Notes: generated by a model from the letters alone, not told the origin. 22,512 nucleotides of DNA from Haplomitrium mnioides (GCA_049999725.1 JBNGIS010002435.1:1-22512); one strand, 5' to 3'. Counted from the stretch's first letter, positions 1 through 10,487 are shown. Made by a program: numbers and translations.

Positions 1-719
1 TGTCCTCATGCAGATGTGGGGAGACTAGTGTTCAGTAATAATGGTCTAGCGATCAGTTGTATGCGTTTGATCACGGATTCAGCTATGCCATTCTGAAAAT
101 GAACATGTGGGACTGAGTATTGTATGTCGATGCCTGTAGAGGAGCAGAAGTCATTGAATGCTGAGGATGTGAATTCGCCTGCATTGTCTACTCGTAGGTT
201 TTTGATTGGATAATCAGGGAATTGGGTTGATAGTTTTAGTATTTGTGACAAGATTTTAGAGAAGACCATGTTTTTGGTCGTCAGTAAGGATACTTGTGAC
301 CATTTTGATGATGCATCGATGGTCACTAAGAAGTATCTGAATGGCCCTGATGGGGGGTGGATGGGTCCACAGACGTCTGCATGGATCCGTTCCAGAAAAC
401 GTTGTATGATTGTTGTTGTCCTTCGTTTTGAAGGGGCAATTCGTAGTTTGCCTTGTGCACATACCATGCATGGAGAGCGTAGTGATATAGGATGGACATT
501 GTCAGGAATGCCGATATTGTCATGTTTGACTCAGTAAAACATGTCTTTGCCGAGGTGTCCTAGTCTGTTATGCCATAGCTGGGCATCATATAATTTCACT
601 GTTGATGCATGGTATGAATGAATTGCAGTAGTGTATAGGCCTAGTGGAGAGAGAGAAAAGGTTTCTTGTATCTGCATACCCTTATTCATGGGTAGTAGGA
701 TGTGGAGGGTTTCAGTTTG
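1..719 (-). pseudogene. copia A integrase (zinc domain and catalytic core), cut by the window edge
   Basis: The integrase inserts the cDNA copy into the host chromosome. The N-terminal HHCC zinc site is visible: LWHNRLGH near 555-580, then a CMVCAQGK pair near 450-470. The core carries all three catalytic acidic residues: Asp in HADVCGP (about 365-383), Asp in RVDNAGEF (codon 186-188) and Glu in NGIAES (codon 78-80). A TGA at 531-533 splits the zinc domain. A second TGA at 6-8 falls where relatives have Trp in a Leu-Pro-x-Ser-x-Trp-Gly segment. Both leave the frame unchanged. The C-terminal part and reverse transcriptase are outside the window. Confidence 0.92.
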
Positions 720-1139
720 GCCTGTGTTCTCAGTCTGTATATGGTATCCGTTTTGTCGGATATCTCGGAAGCTTATGAGATTTCTGGTTGCTGTGGGAGC
801 ATAGATGGCAGATGCTATGTTGAGTTTAGTCCCATTCGGGAAACAGATGGTTGCTGGTCCATATCCTTCTTCTATTTGATTATGACCGGAAATGGTGGTC
901 ATTGTTCTTGATGACTGGGTTACCGAATTGAAGTGTCTTCGGTCCCGTAGTATAGTACGTGAGGAACCACTGTCAACAATGCAAGTGTTGTTGTATTGTT
1001 CTGTGTGAGTTGGAGCCAAATGTTGTAGTGTATGGCTCTCTGGCTGTAGGTTGTAAGTCGGGTAGTCGTCGACATCTGCAATTTCTGAAAGATTTCCATG
1101 TACTTCAGGTTGTGAGTATTTGAGGCTATTTTGGTAAAG
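720..1139 (-). pseudogene. copia A aspartic protease region
   Basis: This continues the Gag frame with no stop. The catalytic DSG triplet sits at 966-974 inside CIVDSGSSRTIL. It is followed by the usual beta-rich stretch with an Asn-Gly-Thr-Lys-Leu-Asn segment and an Ile-Tyr-Ala-Pro-Thr-Ala-Thr-Arg-Asn-Leu block (about 780-830). The enzyme would cut the polyprotein during particle maturation. The active-site Asp is intact here, whereas in copia B the same triplet reads DSD. The boundary with the integrase zinc domain is approximate. Confidence 0.85.
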
Positions 1140-2087
1140 TTTCACAAGGTGTGCGGGTACTCGGCATACGGTTTGTGTATGTCCGCGAGTGCCACATATA
1201 TGGCAGGAAGTTTGTGTGTTTCTCGGTTGTGAGAAATTTCTGTGGCCTCTTGTCTGTTGTCGTCCGCCTCTTGCGATCCAGGAACGTTGTCTGCGTTCTG
1301 GTGTGGTAGAGGTGTGACGTCTGTAATGTCGATCCCTGTTGCCGATGGATGAAGTTCAATTGGGGGTTAGGTGTCTGGTGCTCCCCTTGAAGTTGGGGTT
1401 TCCCTTGCCTCTTCCTCTTCCTCTACCTCTGCGTGGTTCAAGGTCTCGGTTTCTTGAGTGAGGATGGAATCTGGTGAAGTGCGACTCGAGATTTGCTAGT
1501 GGTGCCGCAGATCTTGGGGGTCTCTTTTTCGCATTTTCCACTAGAAGTAGTTGGTGTTTCTCTGCTAAGAGCATGTATGCGATCAATTCCGAGTATCGGG
1601 TGAAACGCATGTTGTGGTATTAGGATGCAAGGATGAGGTTGCTTATTGGGAATGTCGATAGAGTTTTCTCTATCTGTTCTTCGTCAGAAACAGGGTGTCC
1701 GCAAATTGCTAATTGTGAAACTATTTGGAATAGTTCACTGTTGTAATTCACGATTGAGGTATGGTCTTGGACGCGCAAGTTGATCCAATTGTGTCATGCT
1801 GCAGGGAGGGAAATAGAGGTCAGGTGATCAAACCTTAGTTTGAGTTCATCCCAGAGTAATCGGGGATTGTTGTAATTTAGGTATTGTAACCTGAGCAGTT
1901 CCACAAGGTGGTGGCGTATGAGTATGAGTGCTCTGGCAGCATCCCGTGGGCTCGTGCCCTCGTCATTGATTAGGATATCGCGCATCCCTTTCGATGTTAA
2001 GTAGGTCGTGATGTCAAGGTACCATGATAAATAGTTCGAGCCGTCAAGTTTCAGGGCCTGAAACTTTAGGGAACCTATGGGGTTCAT
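1140..2087 (-). pseudogene. gag: copia A Gag (UBN2-type) with CCHC zinc knuckle
   Basis: This is the capsid/nucleocapsid part of a single-frame copia polyprotein, which packages element RNA in cytoplasmic particles. I chose the ATG at 2087 because it opens the conserved N-terminus: a Leu-Asp-Gly-Ser-Asn-Tyr-Leu-Ser-Trp segment lies near residues 13-22, and an LLWDELKLRFDH block, typical of UBN2 Gag, near residues 80-90. An Arg-Gly-rich linker follows around 1400-1440. A perfect CX2CX4HX4C knuckle (CHICGTRGHTQTVC) lies at 1164-1205. Three premature stops interrupt it: TGA 1794-1796, TAA 1620-1622 and TGA 1356-1358. The sequence reads through each stop in the same frame, so these are point lesions. 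The copia B copy shows sense codons at the first two sites. Confidence 0.9.
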
Positions 2088-3039
2088 GCTTGGATGTGAT
2101 TCTCAGCTGAGTCTAGGTATAATCAAGGACTGTCGAGTGATCAGGAGATATCAGCGTAACGTCGAAAATCGAAAACTAGATACAGGGGAACGAAATGAAA
2201 GAAAGTATGCGCAGTTGGGTCAAGACTGCGAGTTGCCCGTGGAGCGGGTAACTGTAATCACTCCCTATACCTGTTTATATTGTCTTCTTAATGCGGGAAA
2301 TCAAAAGGAATGAAATGAAATTTGAAGTATCTTCTGAATTGAAAAGAAGAAAAGAAAAAAAAATAGAAGAAAGGTAAATGTGCTGGAAAATAAAAGGAGA
2401 ATGGCAAGTCTGGACTAGAAACTGCCCTGTAATATAGTGCTATGTTGGAATGGAAGTTGCCCAGTTGTCGTCGGCGTTGCTCGTCGTTCATCCCCGTCAG
2501 TTGCGGTCCGCCACTGTGCTTTGTCCTGCAGAGTTGGGTCAGTAGTAGGTGTCTAGCAAGGAAAAGGGTCTCCGCCAGATAGCACTCAAGGAGGAACCGT
2601 TCAGTGGAGCCAGTGAGCACAATGAAGTATGCAGGTAGGGAAATCTACAGTATAAGGGTGCCCTGGTCTATTCCAATGTTCTTGTTGACCAGGACTAGAA
2701 AGGGAGGACCCCCAAACCACTTGAACCTTAGATGCAACCTCAGTGAGAGTGACAAGCTTCCAAAACACACAAGGGCCTAATGAAAAACCAGAGTGGGGAA
2801 AAGGAGAGCTTCTCTGATCAGCCCAACCAATCGTTAGTGGAATGCAGTAATCCGAGCACACCAAATGGGTAGGTAGGAGCTCATTTCACCATGTCATTGA
2901 GGAGGTAGCATGGAGCTAAGGAGGAGAAAAGAAAACTTCGAAGCTAGGAAGAGACGAAACCTTACGCAAATGAATCGGTCTTTTCTCCTTCACCACAGCT
3001 AAAGGAGATGTTAATCGTTGAGGACGAGAGAGCCGCAAG

Positions 3040-3915
3040 CACCAGGTCGACGAGGAAGAGATGAGAAGTAGGGCCGCAAATACCAGAGTTGACGAGGCAG
3101 AAGAGAAAAACCAAGAACCGCAGATCGACTAAGCAGAAGAACAAGTCGCATATACCAGGTTTATGAGTAAGGAAAAGAGAGGTAGGGCAGCAAGTACCAG
3201 TATGATGAGGAAGAGGAGAAAGGCCAAGAACCTCAGGTCAACTAAGCAGAAGAAGAAGACCTCGAGCACCAAGTTGATGAAGTAGATGAGGAAAAACCAC
3301 AAGCCACAAGCCAGAAGAACAAGTCACGAGCACCCGAGTCGACGAAGCAGGAAACAGAAAGATTGCGAGCCCCTCACTAAATCGATCAAGCAGAAGAAAG
3401 AGAAACGAGAGCCCCCAAGTTGATGAAGCAGACGAGAATAAGGTCGAGTGCCGAATCGACAAAACAGAGGGAGGAGGAACAAGTCGCGTCGTCCAGGCAG
3501 AAAAAAAAGAGAAGAGAGCTGCGAGTCCTCCAAGTCGACGAAGCAAAAAAGAAAAAAACCGCAGATGCTAAGTCGACGAAGAAGTAAGGAGGAGGAGGAG
3601 CAAGCCGCGAGCGCCCGAATCGACAAAACAGGAAACAGAAAGCCGTGAGCTCCCCCGAAGTCGATTAAGCAGAAGAGAGAAGAATGCAAGCCTGTTGAGT
3701 CGATGAAGCAGGAAAGCACAAATGCCAGGTCGACTAAGAAGGAAAGAGAGAAACCGCACTAGTCAAGTCAATGAAGCAGAATAAGGAGGAGGAGCAAGCC
3801 GCGAGCGCCCTCCACAAATGCCAAGTCGACGAAGAAGGGAAGAGAGAAACCGCAGTAGTCAAGTCAATGAAGCAGACTAAGGAGGAGGAGCAAGCCGTGA
3901 GCACCAGTGAAGAGA
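3040..3915. repeat. degenerate ~38-bp purine-rich tandem array
   Basis: A core close to GTCGACGAAGCAG followed by GAAGAGAAACC recurs about 21 times. Core starts are near 3046, 3088, 3124, 3159, 3200, 3237, 3273, 3338, 3381, 3419, 3455, 3488, 3534, 3572, 3619, 3660, 3699, 3729, 3767, 3824 and 3863. Most spacings are 35-47 bp. Units have diverged by substitutions and small indels. The last part has a higher-order duplication: 3716-3810 and 3812-3906 match closely at an offset of about 96 bp, so expansion was renewed there. Confidence 0.85.
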
Positions 3916-4049
3916 GAAAAAAAAAAGGGTAGGGTTTAGGAAGGGAAAAAAGAAGGTATAGAGAAAAAAAAGGAAGAAAAAAAAAGGTAAAGGAGAAGAA
4001 AAAAAATCCCTTGTTGTATTTATTTATTTATTTATTTATTTATTTATTT
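3905..4049. repeat. A/G tract and (TTTA)n microsatellite
   Basis: Positions 3916-4006 are almost pure A and G on the plus strand. After a short break, a clean TTTA repeat of about eight units fills 4018-4049. Both are simple sequence within the copia A leader. Confidence 0.9.
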
Positions 4050-4259
4050 CTGTGAGTTGCTCACGCGAGTCGTCGTATGCGCGAGCAGTCGTCTCCGAGA
4101 GAAGAAGAATCTAGCGCAGCACAATATCGCATTGGAGGAAAATGGCCGTAAGTTCACACACGCAAAAAATTTTTCTGCTGGAGATCGGAATGTCGTGCCT
4201 GTAGTATCCTTGTCGTGATTCTCTATTGGTATGAAAAAAGAAAGAAGAAAACTCTCGTA

Positions 4260-4280
4260 GAGTCGTTCGTGCTGATAATG
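4260..4280 (-). promoter_or_regulatory. primer-binding-like site of copia A
   Basis: On the minus strand, CATTATCAGCACGAACGACT directly follows the CAACA end of the LTR. The copia B element has CTTTATCAGTACAAGAC at the same place after its own CAACA end. Conservation in two separate copies supports this as the minus-strand primer site. It does not match the common plant initiator-tRNA-Met site (TGGTATCAGAGC) apart from the shared TATCAG core, so the primer is undetermined. Confidence 0.6.
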
Positions 4281-4439
4281 TGTTGTAGGATGTGAGTCAC
4301 ATAGAGAGAGAGAGTAAGAGAGCGAATGCGCCGCACAATCTTCCTTCGTGTACTGATCAATGGAGAGATGAGAGATCAACGTCTCTCTTATCTATACATC
4401 AGTGTTCTATATATAGGAGTATCACTATGTTCTATAACA
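4281..4439 (-). repeat. copia A 5' LTR (outer boundary uncertain)
   Basis: On the minus strand the segment starts TGTTATAGAAC and ends CCTACAACA, giving the TG...CA form of an LTR. A TATA-like CCTATATATAG lies at 4408-4418, suggesting the U3/R promoter. The inner end is well placed by the primer-binding-like site. The outer end abuts an AT microsatellite, which could have replaced part of U3, so the true LTR may be longer than 159 bp. The partner LTR is outside the window. Confidence 0.55.
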
Positions 4440-4459
4440 TATATATATATATATATATA
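4440..4459. repeat. (AT)n microsatellite
   Basis: Uninterrupted alternating T/A run next to the outer edge of the copia A LTR. Confidence 0.9.
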
Positions 4460-5279
4460 ATGTTGAGCTTATATCCACATTAGACATTGAGAATAAGTCG
4501 ACATTGAGAATATTGAAGTAAAGAGATAAGTAACAAGAAACAAAGTACTTTCATGGCTTCTATATATGCCAACTAATTGAAATAATATTTTGCTTTCTTT
4601 GATTGTTGTGTTGACGTGTGCACACTTTGTAGCACATAATTGAAAGCAATTGTTGATATCCTTGATGAAAGTGTAGGATTTCATGATAAGACATACTCTT
4701 TGTCTTGGGCTTCATGTCGCTCTACTTAGTTTTGATCTCGAGATTAAACACAAATGAAATCAGATCAACAATATTGAATTTGCAATGAAAGAAAAGCAGA
4801 CTTGCTAGGAAGCAAGCCAAGAAAACACACAACAATAAACAAAAAACAAGGAAACAAATATTTTTCATTCTCTATTATTCAATACAATTCAATTCAATGC
4901 ATTCACAAGGGTAGTCATACATGAAAGATAGATTATAAGTCTCATTGATCTTTTTTCGTATTTGAAAATGCAATATGCACTTTTGTAAATCTGAATTTTG
5001 TGATCATGGATTTAATACAGATTTGAATTTCCAATCATCCACACCCTAAAGATGAATGCCAGGGTTGATTGGACAAAATGATTCTATGATTTACATCATA
5101 CCCTATATTGAGGGGGAGAATGCTAACAAAGCCTATTCCATATCTATAATCAGGGATGTGACAAATTGCTCGTACTCAACATTTGAATGTGCACTTTGCC
5201 CATATCCTAGACTATTGTAACTTATTTCACTCTACTTGGAAATAGTAAATGCACTTCTTATAGAAGAGCCAACTATACT
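4460..5279. other. AT-rich stretch, nothing recognised
   Basis: No frame of useful length and no motif I can name. A G-rich stretch at 5111-5118 (TTGAGGGGGAGAATGCTAAC) resembles a copia polypurine tract next to an LTR start, but nothing downstream supports it. Confidence 0.5.
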
Positions 5280-5488
5280 ACTGGAAGATAACCTTCTACA
5301 AGGGAAAGATTTCCCATTGTAGGCAGAGAACAAGCTTTCAGGGGGAGGAGCAAAGGCCGAAATGATTATGGCCATCCTCATGTAAGAGGAAATAGAGGTC
5401 ACAGACCTCCTACTGGGAATTTATCTCCACAAAAGTAGTTGAGTTGTTATATTATAGGCAATATGGACCTGCTAAAAATTCTACATGA
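5280..5488 (+). pseudogene. decayed copia Gag zinc-knuckle fragment (copia C)
   Basis: One plus-strand frame gives an Arg-Gly-rich linker (RGRSKGRNDYGHPHVRGNRG, about 5340-5400), typical of the stretch before a copia nucleocapsid knuckle. At 5445-5488 the bases fit a CX2CX4HX4C knuckle of the type C-Y-I-C-G-Q-Y-G-H. The second Cys codon has become ATA, one base is missing after the Gly codon, His has become Pro, and the last Cys codon is TGA. Stops also occur before (5288-5290) and after the linker. No flanking domains are readable. It is more decayed than copia A or B. Confidence 0.55.
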
Positions 5489-6394
5489 TCAGTTACAGTT
5501 CTCCAATCTTTCCTTTTGGGGATATCTATTATTCTCCAAGGGAAAACCTCACAAGTATAGATCTGCTTCTACACACACCATACCACTATGAGGCTCAGTG
5601 GAGAGAGTACTGAGCATGGATCTATAGTCTCTATGATGCAAATACAAGAGAGTAGGCCTTTAGCCTCTCACATACACCAATCCATGCCTATGGCAAAAGG
5701 ATGGATATATAGTCCAAAAAATGTGATCTATATATAGACTTAATAAGTGGCAAAATATGGTATCAGATATTTATTTATTGCACATATTAACATTGACTTC
5801 GTCATTGTGTGAATAAATGTTGATGAGATTGCGGAGACTGCTTGATTATGTCATGTTGCATTGTGATTTACTTTGATTATCTGACCCTATTGTGTTTTAT
5901 GAGGATACCTTGGCATGTATTCAGGAGAAGAATACAATATTTATGCATGTTATCTACTTATTCCTTGGCCTATAGCCTATAGCATTTTTTGCGAATATCA
6001 TTGCCGACATGGTTCATTATTATTATTGTCATCCTATGAGATGATCTTTTGTCATCATATATCTCCTCTTATTCTATGATTTATTATCATCATCTATTTG
6101 CATTTATTTTCTTCCTTGATCTATTATCAGGCTATGTTTTATTTTATATCAATATGTGATCTTTTAGCATACTATCACTATTTTCTAATAACCATAGTGC
6201 TATTCTAGTGGTTGCCACTCATAGATATTTTCTCTAGTCCTGAGATGTTGGTGGTTCTACTCTTTCCCTCATAGGAGTATGAGAGGGTTTTAATGAGGCA
6301 ACATCGCTCTCTTTCATTGGATATTAGGAACTTTTGTTGGTTTCTTTTCTAGATGCTTACTTGTACATATGCTTACAACATTCTCTATGTTATA
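5489..6394 (+). other. AT-rich stretch, probably decayed copia DNA
   Basis: No readable frame. TGGTATCAGATA at 5758-5769 matches 10 of 12 bases of the plant copia initiator-tRNA-Met primer site, but no LTR end precedes it. The run up to 6394 sits directly before a polypurine tract and LTR start, so it is plausibly the 3' untranslated part of a copia element. T-rich stretches with ATCAT motifs fill 6000-6180. Confidence 0.35.
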
Positions 6395-6480
6395 ACCAAG
6401 GGGAGTGTTAGAGTATGGTTAGTACAAGTAGAATTAGCATAAGAAATACTTAAGCTAATCTATGATTAAAACATACATTT
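6395..6480 (+). repeat. polypurine tract and LTR start of a copia element
   Basis: ACCAAGGGGAG (6395-6405) runs directly into TGTTAGAGTATGG at 6406, the usual arrangement of a copia polypurine tract and 3' LTR. The first bases resemble the start of the copia B LTR (TGTT....TATG..TAGTA in both), and CTAATCTATGATTA at 6455-6468 recurs exactly at 11743-11756. The far end of this LTR could not be found. Confidence 0.55.
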
Positions 6481-6916
6481 GTTGTGGCAGTTATGTATGA
6501 TGATAAGCATATGCGATATGACGAGGGAAAATAAGAAGAGGAGATGAATTTATGATCACATACCTTGTCCTTGATTATCATTGTACTTTTGAATGTTTCT
6601 TATTTTATAATAATGATGATTTTGTAATTCAAGATTGTAATAAATGTAATACAAAGATAACAAAAAAAAACTTACGAGTAAAGTTAATTAGTGAAAAAAT
6701 ATAAATCGATCAAACATGAATGTCCATGTTAGTATAGAATTCCTTGCTTACTTTTACAAAAGCACGATGTTTTATTCAAAATTCACTTATTCTAAGAAAG
6801 TAGATCGTTAGGCATGAACTTGATAACTTTTGTATTAAACATTATTTGAATAAAAATTTATTTACTAAAATACAAGAGATCTTACACTTGATAATGTTTT
6901 CAAAAGAAACACTTTA
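6481..6916. other. AT-rich stretch, nothing recognised
   Basis: No coding frame or clear repeat. It probably includes the rest of the LTR that starts at 6406. Confidence 0.5.
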
Positions 6917-7162
6917 TTATGCAGTACATAAGTATACGGCTTCTTCTTCAGTCTTGTCCTCTTTAAGACTGATGATGTTATCCATATCAACAAACTATGA
7001 AACCAAGGCATCAATAGTTGCAAGAAAATCCTGTCAAGACTTTTTAGTCTCTGAAATATCTACTAAGTCACTAGATACACCAACAGTACCAAGAAGAACA
7101 AGCTCCTTGTAGTACACGTATACAATCTTGGACATAGTGACATCTAATGGCAAAGATGCCAT
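6917..7162 (-). pseudogene. putative 3' coding segment of the unknown gene
   Basis: Eighty-one codons from ATG 7162-7160 to TAA 6917-6919, with one TGA and one TAG inside. The composition is protein-like: MASLPLDVTMSKIVYVYYKE at the start and an acidic end with KEDKTEEEA. The frame stays open a little upstream of the ATG. No family is recognised. The link to the exons further right is inferred from strand and spacing only. Confidence 0.35.
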
Positions 7163-8002
7163 CATCAAAACTCTTTGTGAAATATAGATCGACTAACGTT
7201 TATGATATTCCATAGTGACAATTTCTCATTAACTTTAGAGCACAAAAAAAGTTTGTGCCCGACGTAGAGAAAATATCAAGGATGGATCCAATCTTTCTCA
7301 AAAAGTAAATGATTGATAAAAAAAACTATCCAAAGCATGTAGCTTTGATAAACATTCACACGAGCATCATCTCTTAGATGTTTCAATTTAGTCAAAATTG
7401 CATGACAACTAAAAACACTCCACATTGTTTGTCGAGGACAACCAGTTGCATTTTCTGACTATAGATTGAAGTGTTTCATGCTTTGCTTCCTCTCCTTGGT
7501 CCAAAAGCCTCTAGTCTAATATTCATGGATATGTGCAATTTTGAGAACACCTGAATGATGGATATTGGTATTTTCTCTATAATAATCAAACAAAATATAC
7601 AAGTGATTGCAAAGAGCATCATTCGAGTAGAAACAAAATATATTAACAAAAAAAAAATTTAAAGATGATTTACGAAATGTCCAAAAATGCACCCTCCACA
7701 ATGATAAATTGTTGTGATAATTGAATAGTAATGAAAGACCAAAAGTTTGAAGTAGTAATCACTACAAAAGAGGAAATCATATCAAAAATATCATCCTTGT
7801 TGAAGGGCTCAGAGACATCATGCTTGCATTTACAGACATCCTGCTTGCATTTCTTAAAGTTTTAATCATAAGGAATGTGAGCAATTGCAAGTGTGAAACC
7901 TCTTGGTTTCACTAAGCCCCTTTTACTTTGAACTCCTCGTGGACTTGATAATACGCCACATTGAGTCCATTCACATCAGACTACAAATCTACATCATGTT
8001 CA

Positions 8003-8015
8003 TCAATCCCTCTTT

Positions 8016-8067
<52 letters not shown>

Positions 8068-8257
8068 ACAACTTGATTTTGCTACAGAGATTTCCACTCT
8101 CTATCTTCTTGACAATGCAACACAAAGGTAGGAGGTAGCAGACCAAGATTGAGGCTTGGTCTTGGTCATTTGTGGCTTCTTCAACACCATATCTATTTCT
8201 TTCTTTTGTAGTTGTCGTCAACTTCTTTGCAAGCTGTCTCTTGAGAGCTTTATCACC
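8003..8257 (-). pseudogene. putative later exon of the unknown gene
   Basis: Directly after CTTTTTTTTCTAG there is an open frame of 84 codons starting GDKALKRQLAKKLTTTTKER. The Lys/Arg-rich start looks coding. The last third is encoded by the (TC)n microsatellite and reads as Ser-Leu repeats, so the real end lies before 8066 or the exon has been invaded by the repeat. Confidence 0.35.
8021..8065. repeat. (AG)n microsatellite
   Basis: An uninterrupted AG run of about 22 units on the plus strand. Confidence 0.95.
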
Positions 8258-8325
8258 CTAGAAAAAAAAGTGAGAATTCAGTAGGAGAAAACTTTGAAAC
8301 TAAAAAAACAAGAAGTGCCTAGAAT

Positions 8326-8815
8326 AAAAAGTCCATCCATGTATGAACTTAAGAGTTCATGCATGCATGCATGGAGATAAGAGTTCTTGCGTGCTTGGAC
8401 TAAAAGCTTTAAGCACGTAATGACTTAATAGCCCATACGAGCATGGACTTCAGAGTTTGTGGGCACTAGGATACTAGAGTCACAACATGAACAAGTAAAA
8501 AGTCTATATGTGTATAGACCAAAGATTCTATGCAAGCATGGACTTAAGAGTCTCTAACCACTTTGATTCTAGAGTCTATGTGCACATGGATTGAAGATTC
8601 CATGCGCACATAGACTCAACGATCATAGAGGGCAAAGTTTCTAGAGTACATACGCGCATGGACTCTTCAACCCTTGCACGTGTTGACTCTAAAGTAAAAG
8701 CTCTCAAGGACTCTAAAGTCTATGCATGCATGGACTTTGCTAAGTTTGTTCCCGCTTTAATGTGGCAAAGTCCATGTGAGCATAAACTCTACAAAGTCCA
8801 TACGTACATGAACTC
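8326..8815. repeat. 24-bp palindromic minisatellite, array 1
   Basis: Units contain an imperfect palindrome close to AGTCCATGCNNGCATGGACT. Clear cores start near 8332, 8357, 8383, 8431, 8501, 8526, 8574, 8598, 8647, 8671, 8718, 8769 and 8796. Spacings are close to 24 bp or multiples of it, with weak units between. About 20 units fit. Each unit can fold on itself on either strand. It lies wholly inside the candidate intron 8258-8908. Confidence 0.85.
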
Positions 8816-9906
8816 AAACTCTAAAAAGAGGTGACATAAAAATTACTTCAAATATACTTTTCAATAAACAAATCCTCTAATAAATTCAAATGGCAAAAGC
8901 ATACTTACCAACAATTTTTTCAAAACTAAAGTAGAATGAGGACATCTTTGATTCCTTAGTATGGATGGGATAATCCATCTTAGCCTCCTCCCAAGAAGCA
9001 CAACAAACCTTGGAGAAAATAGACTTAACTAGTACAAACAAAACTTTATGTCTCTATAGCTTCCAAAACATCTTCTCAATTGAAAGCTCTCCGAATTCCA
9101 CTCTTTTTAAAACTGAAATTTTCATTTCATCGAGAAGACCCTAAAGAGACCTCCAGGGTGTCCACTTCATGCCTTCTATTCTAAGTGACCTTTGGCTTAT
9201 GGATTTTGGCATTTAACCTGGTTCTTCTCCCACATTTAAAATATGTTCTACTGCAACTCATAGAGCTCCTCACTCTGAAATGCCAATTAGAACTAATTGT
9301 CTTGAGAAGTCACCATCTTCCCAAATGTTGACTTTGGTTTAATCTCCAAAGTCTTTGAAATTAATTCTATTTCGAATTTTTAGGATGAAATCATCTTGTT
9401 TTCCATAAATCTCTAATGCCAATATTTGACCTTTTCTATGGATTTCATCTCTAGCTAGTAGTATTGGTCGTAGTTGTCACCAATGTCAACAAAATTCAAG
9501 CCTCAATTGATGTAAGCTCCACGTAAACATAGCAATTGCAAAGTGACAACATTTGATTCTTTGCTCCGTACTTTGTTATCAAAAGTTTCCTTGCCGTAAC
9601 ACTATGATTGCCTCTTTCAATCTTGTATCTTTATTTGTCAGGGTTCTTGAGGTCAAACTTTGACTTATCCTTCAATCCGCAATTCAAGTATACAATGACA
9701 ATGAAGAAGAATGTGCATTCTTATTTGTGAGCATTTTTTATGCAAGAAGCTCTACAAAATTCTTGTTTAGTTGTCTTATATGAAATAACATCAAGTTATC
9801 TGTTCTCAATTTTGGCAATCTAAGATTCTCTAGTTGAATTGCTATTATCTCCTCACAAACTATGCACCACTAGATTGCAAACTCATAGAATTTATTCTTA
9901 TCTTTC

Positions 9907-10365
9907 TTAGAAATTGTTTGAAAATCCACTTGCTCTATTTTCTTGAAAGGTTCTCAACCATTTGTGTACTTGTCTTTTTGCTCTTGAGGTTGGTTGTTGC
10001 ATTGGCTCTAGCTCAACCTCCTTCTTAGAGTTGCTGGAAGAGGATGATGATGCAACTAGTGTGGAGGAGCTTGGTAGAGAGGGCGAGCAAAAAAGATTCT
10101 CACAAACTGGGGGTGGTTGCACAGGCTTTCTCTTTTGTAGAACCAAGTTTTTTCTTATTTGGAGCTTCTACAAGCTCCACATCTTTTCTCTTTTTTGTAG
10201 TCAACGATCCACTTGCTAGTGCTACAAAAAAAGTTATTGCGTTGGGGTGAGACACACATTGTGCCAAGCTCAAACCTGCCTTTACCTTCAAAATCTTTAA
10301 CGAGAATGCAAGCTTTACAAAATCTCTCTTTATTCGCTTGGCATCTAGGTAGGCGTTGACAAAGT
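9907..10365 (-). pseudogene. putative exon 2 of the unknown gene, frameshifted
   Basis: After the in-phase acceptor it reads DFVNAYLDAKRIKRDFVKL and continues about 88 codons, including a Lys-rich stretch, to a stop at 10100-10102. A second frame, open from 10146 to 9907, continues with a Ser-rich and then acidic segment. A one-base change in the C5 run near 10113-10117 would explain the switch. The Ser/Lys/Glu composition suggests a disordered linker. An alternative upstream acceptor (TTTTTGTAG, ending 10376) would put the exon in another frame. Confidence 0.35.
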
Positions 10366-10487
10366 CTAACATAAACTACAAAAACTAAAAAGAAGAAAAC
10401 ACATTAGTGTGAAGGGCCATTAATGAAAAATAAATACAAGATCTTAGCATGTTTTGTTCTCTAAAATCTAAATACATTAAGACAAAG

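Larger units (their letters stand above)
2088..4259 (-). other. copia A leader between LTR and gag
   Basis: This 2.2 kb stretch lies between the primer-binding-like site and the gag start and has no convincing coding frame. From the gag side it holds about 900 bp of mixed sequence, then the ~38-bp purine-rich array (3040-3915), a purine/adenine tract and a TTTA microsatellite. Open stretches on the minus strand within the array are rich in Leu, Ser and Phe simply because they are the complement of purine repeats. A plant telo-box-like stretch (TAGGGTTTAGG) lies at 3930-3940. A leader this long is unusual for copia, and an older insertion inside it cannot be excluded. Confidence 0.6.
1..4439 (-). 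mobile_element. Ty1/copia retrotransposon A (5' part, degenerate)
   Basis: The minus strand reads LTR (4281-4439), primer-binding-like site, long leader, gag, zinc knuckle, aspartic protease, pre-integrase zinc domain and integrase core. That is copia order, with integrase ahead of reverse transcriptase. The coding part (2087 down to 6) keeps one reading frame with five in-frame stops at 1794-1796, 1620-1622, 1356-1358, 531-533 and 6-8. Reverse transcriptase, RNase H and the 3' LTR lie beyond the left edge. The coding part looks richer in G+C than most of the window. It is non-autonomous as it stands because of the stops, although the catalytic residues still visible are intact. Confidence 0.92.

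Noticed and set aside
1126-1359. Minus-strand 77-codon open frame
   Set aside because: It overlaps the zinc-knuckle stretch in a different frame from the Gag frame, which carries the CCHC motif.
2288-2864. Minus-strand open frames of 110 and 87 codons in the copia A leader
   Set aside because: No recognisable motif. The Phe-rich end of one is encoded by a simple A/G tract.
3238-3719. Leu/Ser/Phe-rich minus-strand open frames of 102 and 131 codons
   Set aside because: They are the complement of the purine-rich 38-bp tandem array. Composition follows the repeat and there is no domain.
5107-5130. Polypurine tract plus LTR start (GAGGGGGAGAATGCTAAC)
   Set aside because: The Gag knuckle remnant lies only 160 bp downstream, which does not fit an LTR, and no partner repeat was found.
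5758-5769. Copia primer-binding site (TGGTATCAGATA)
   Set aside because: It matches 10 of 12 bases but no LTR end precedes it and no gag follows. It may be a relic or chance in AT-rich DNA.
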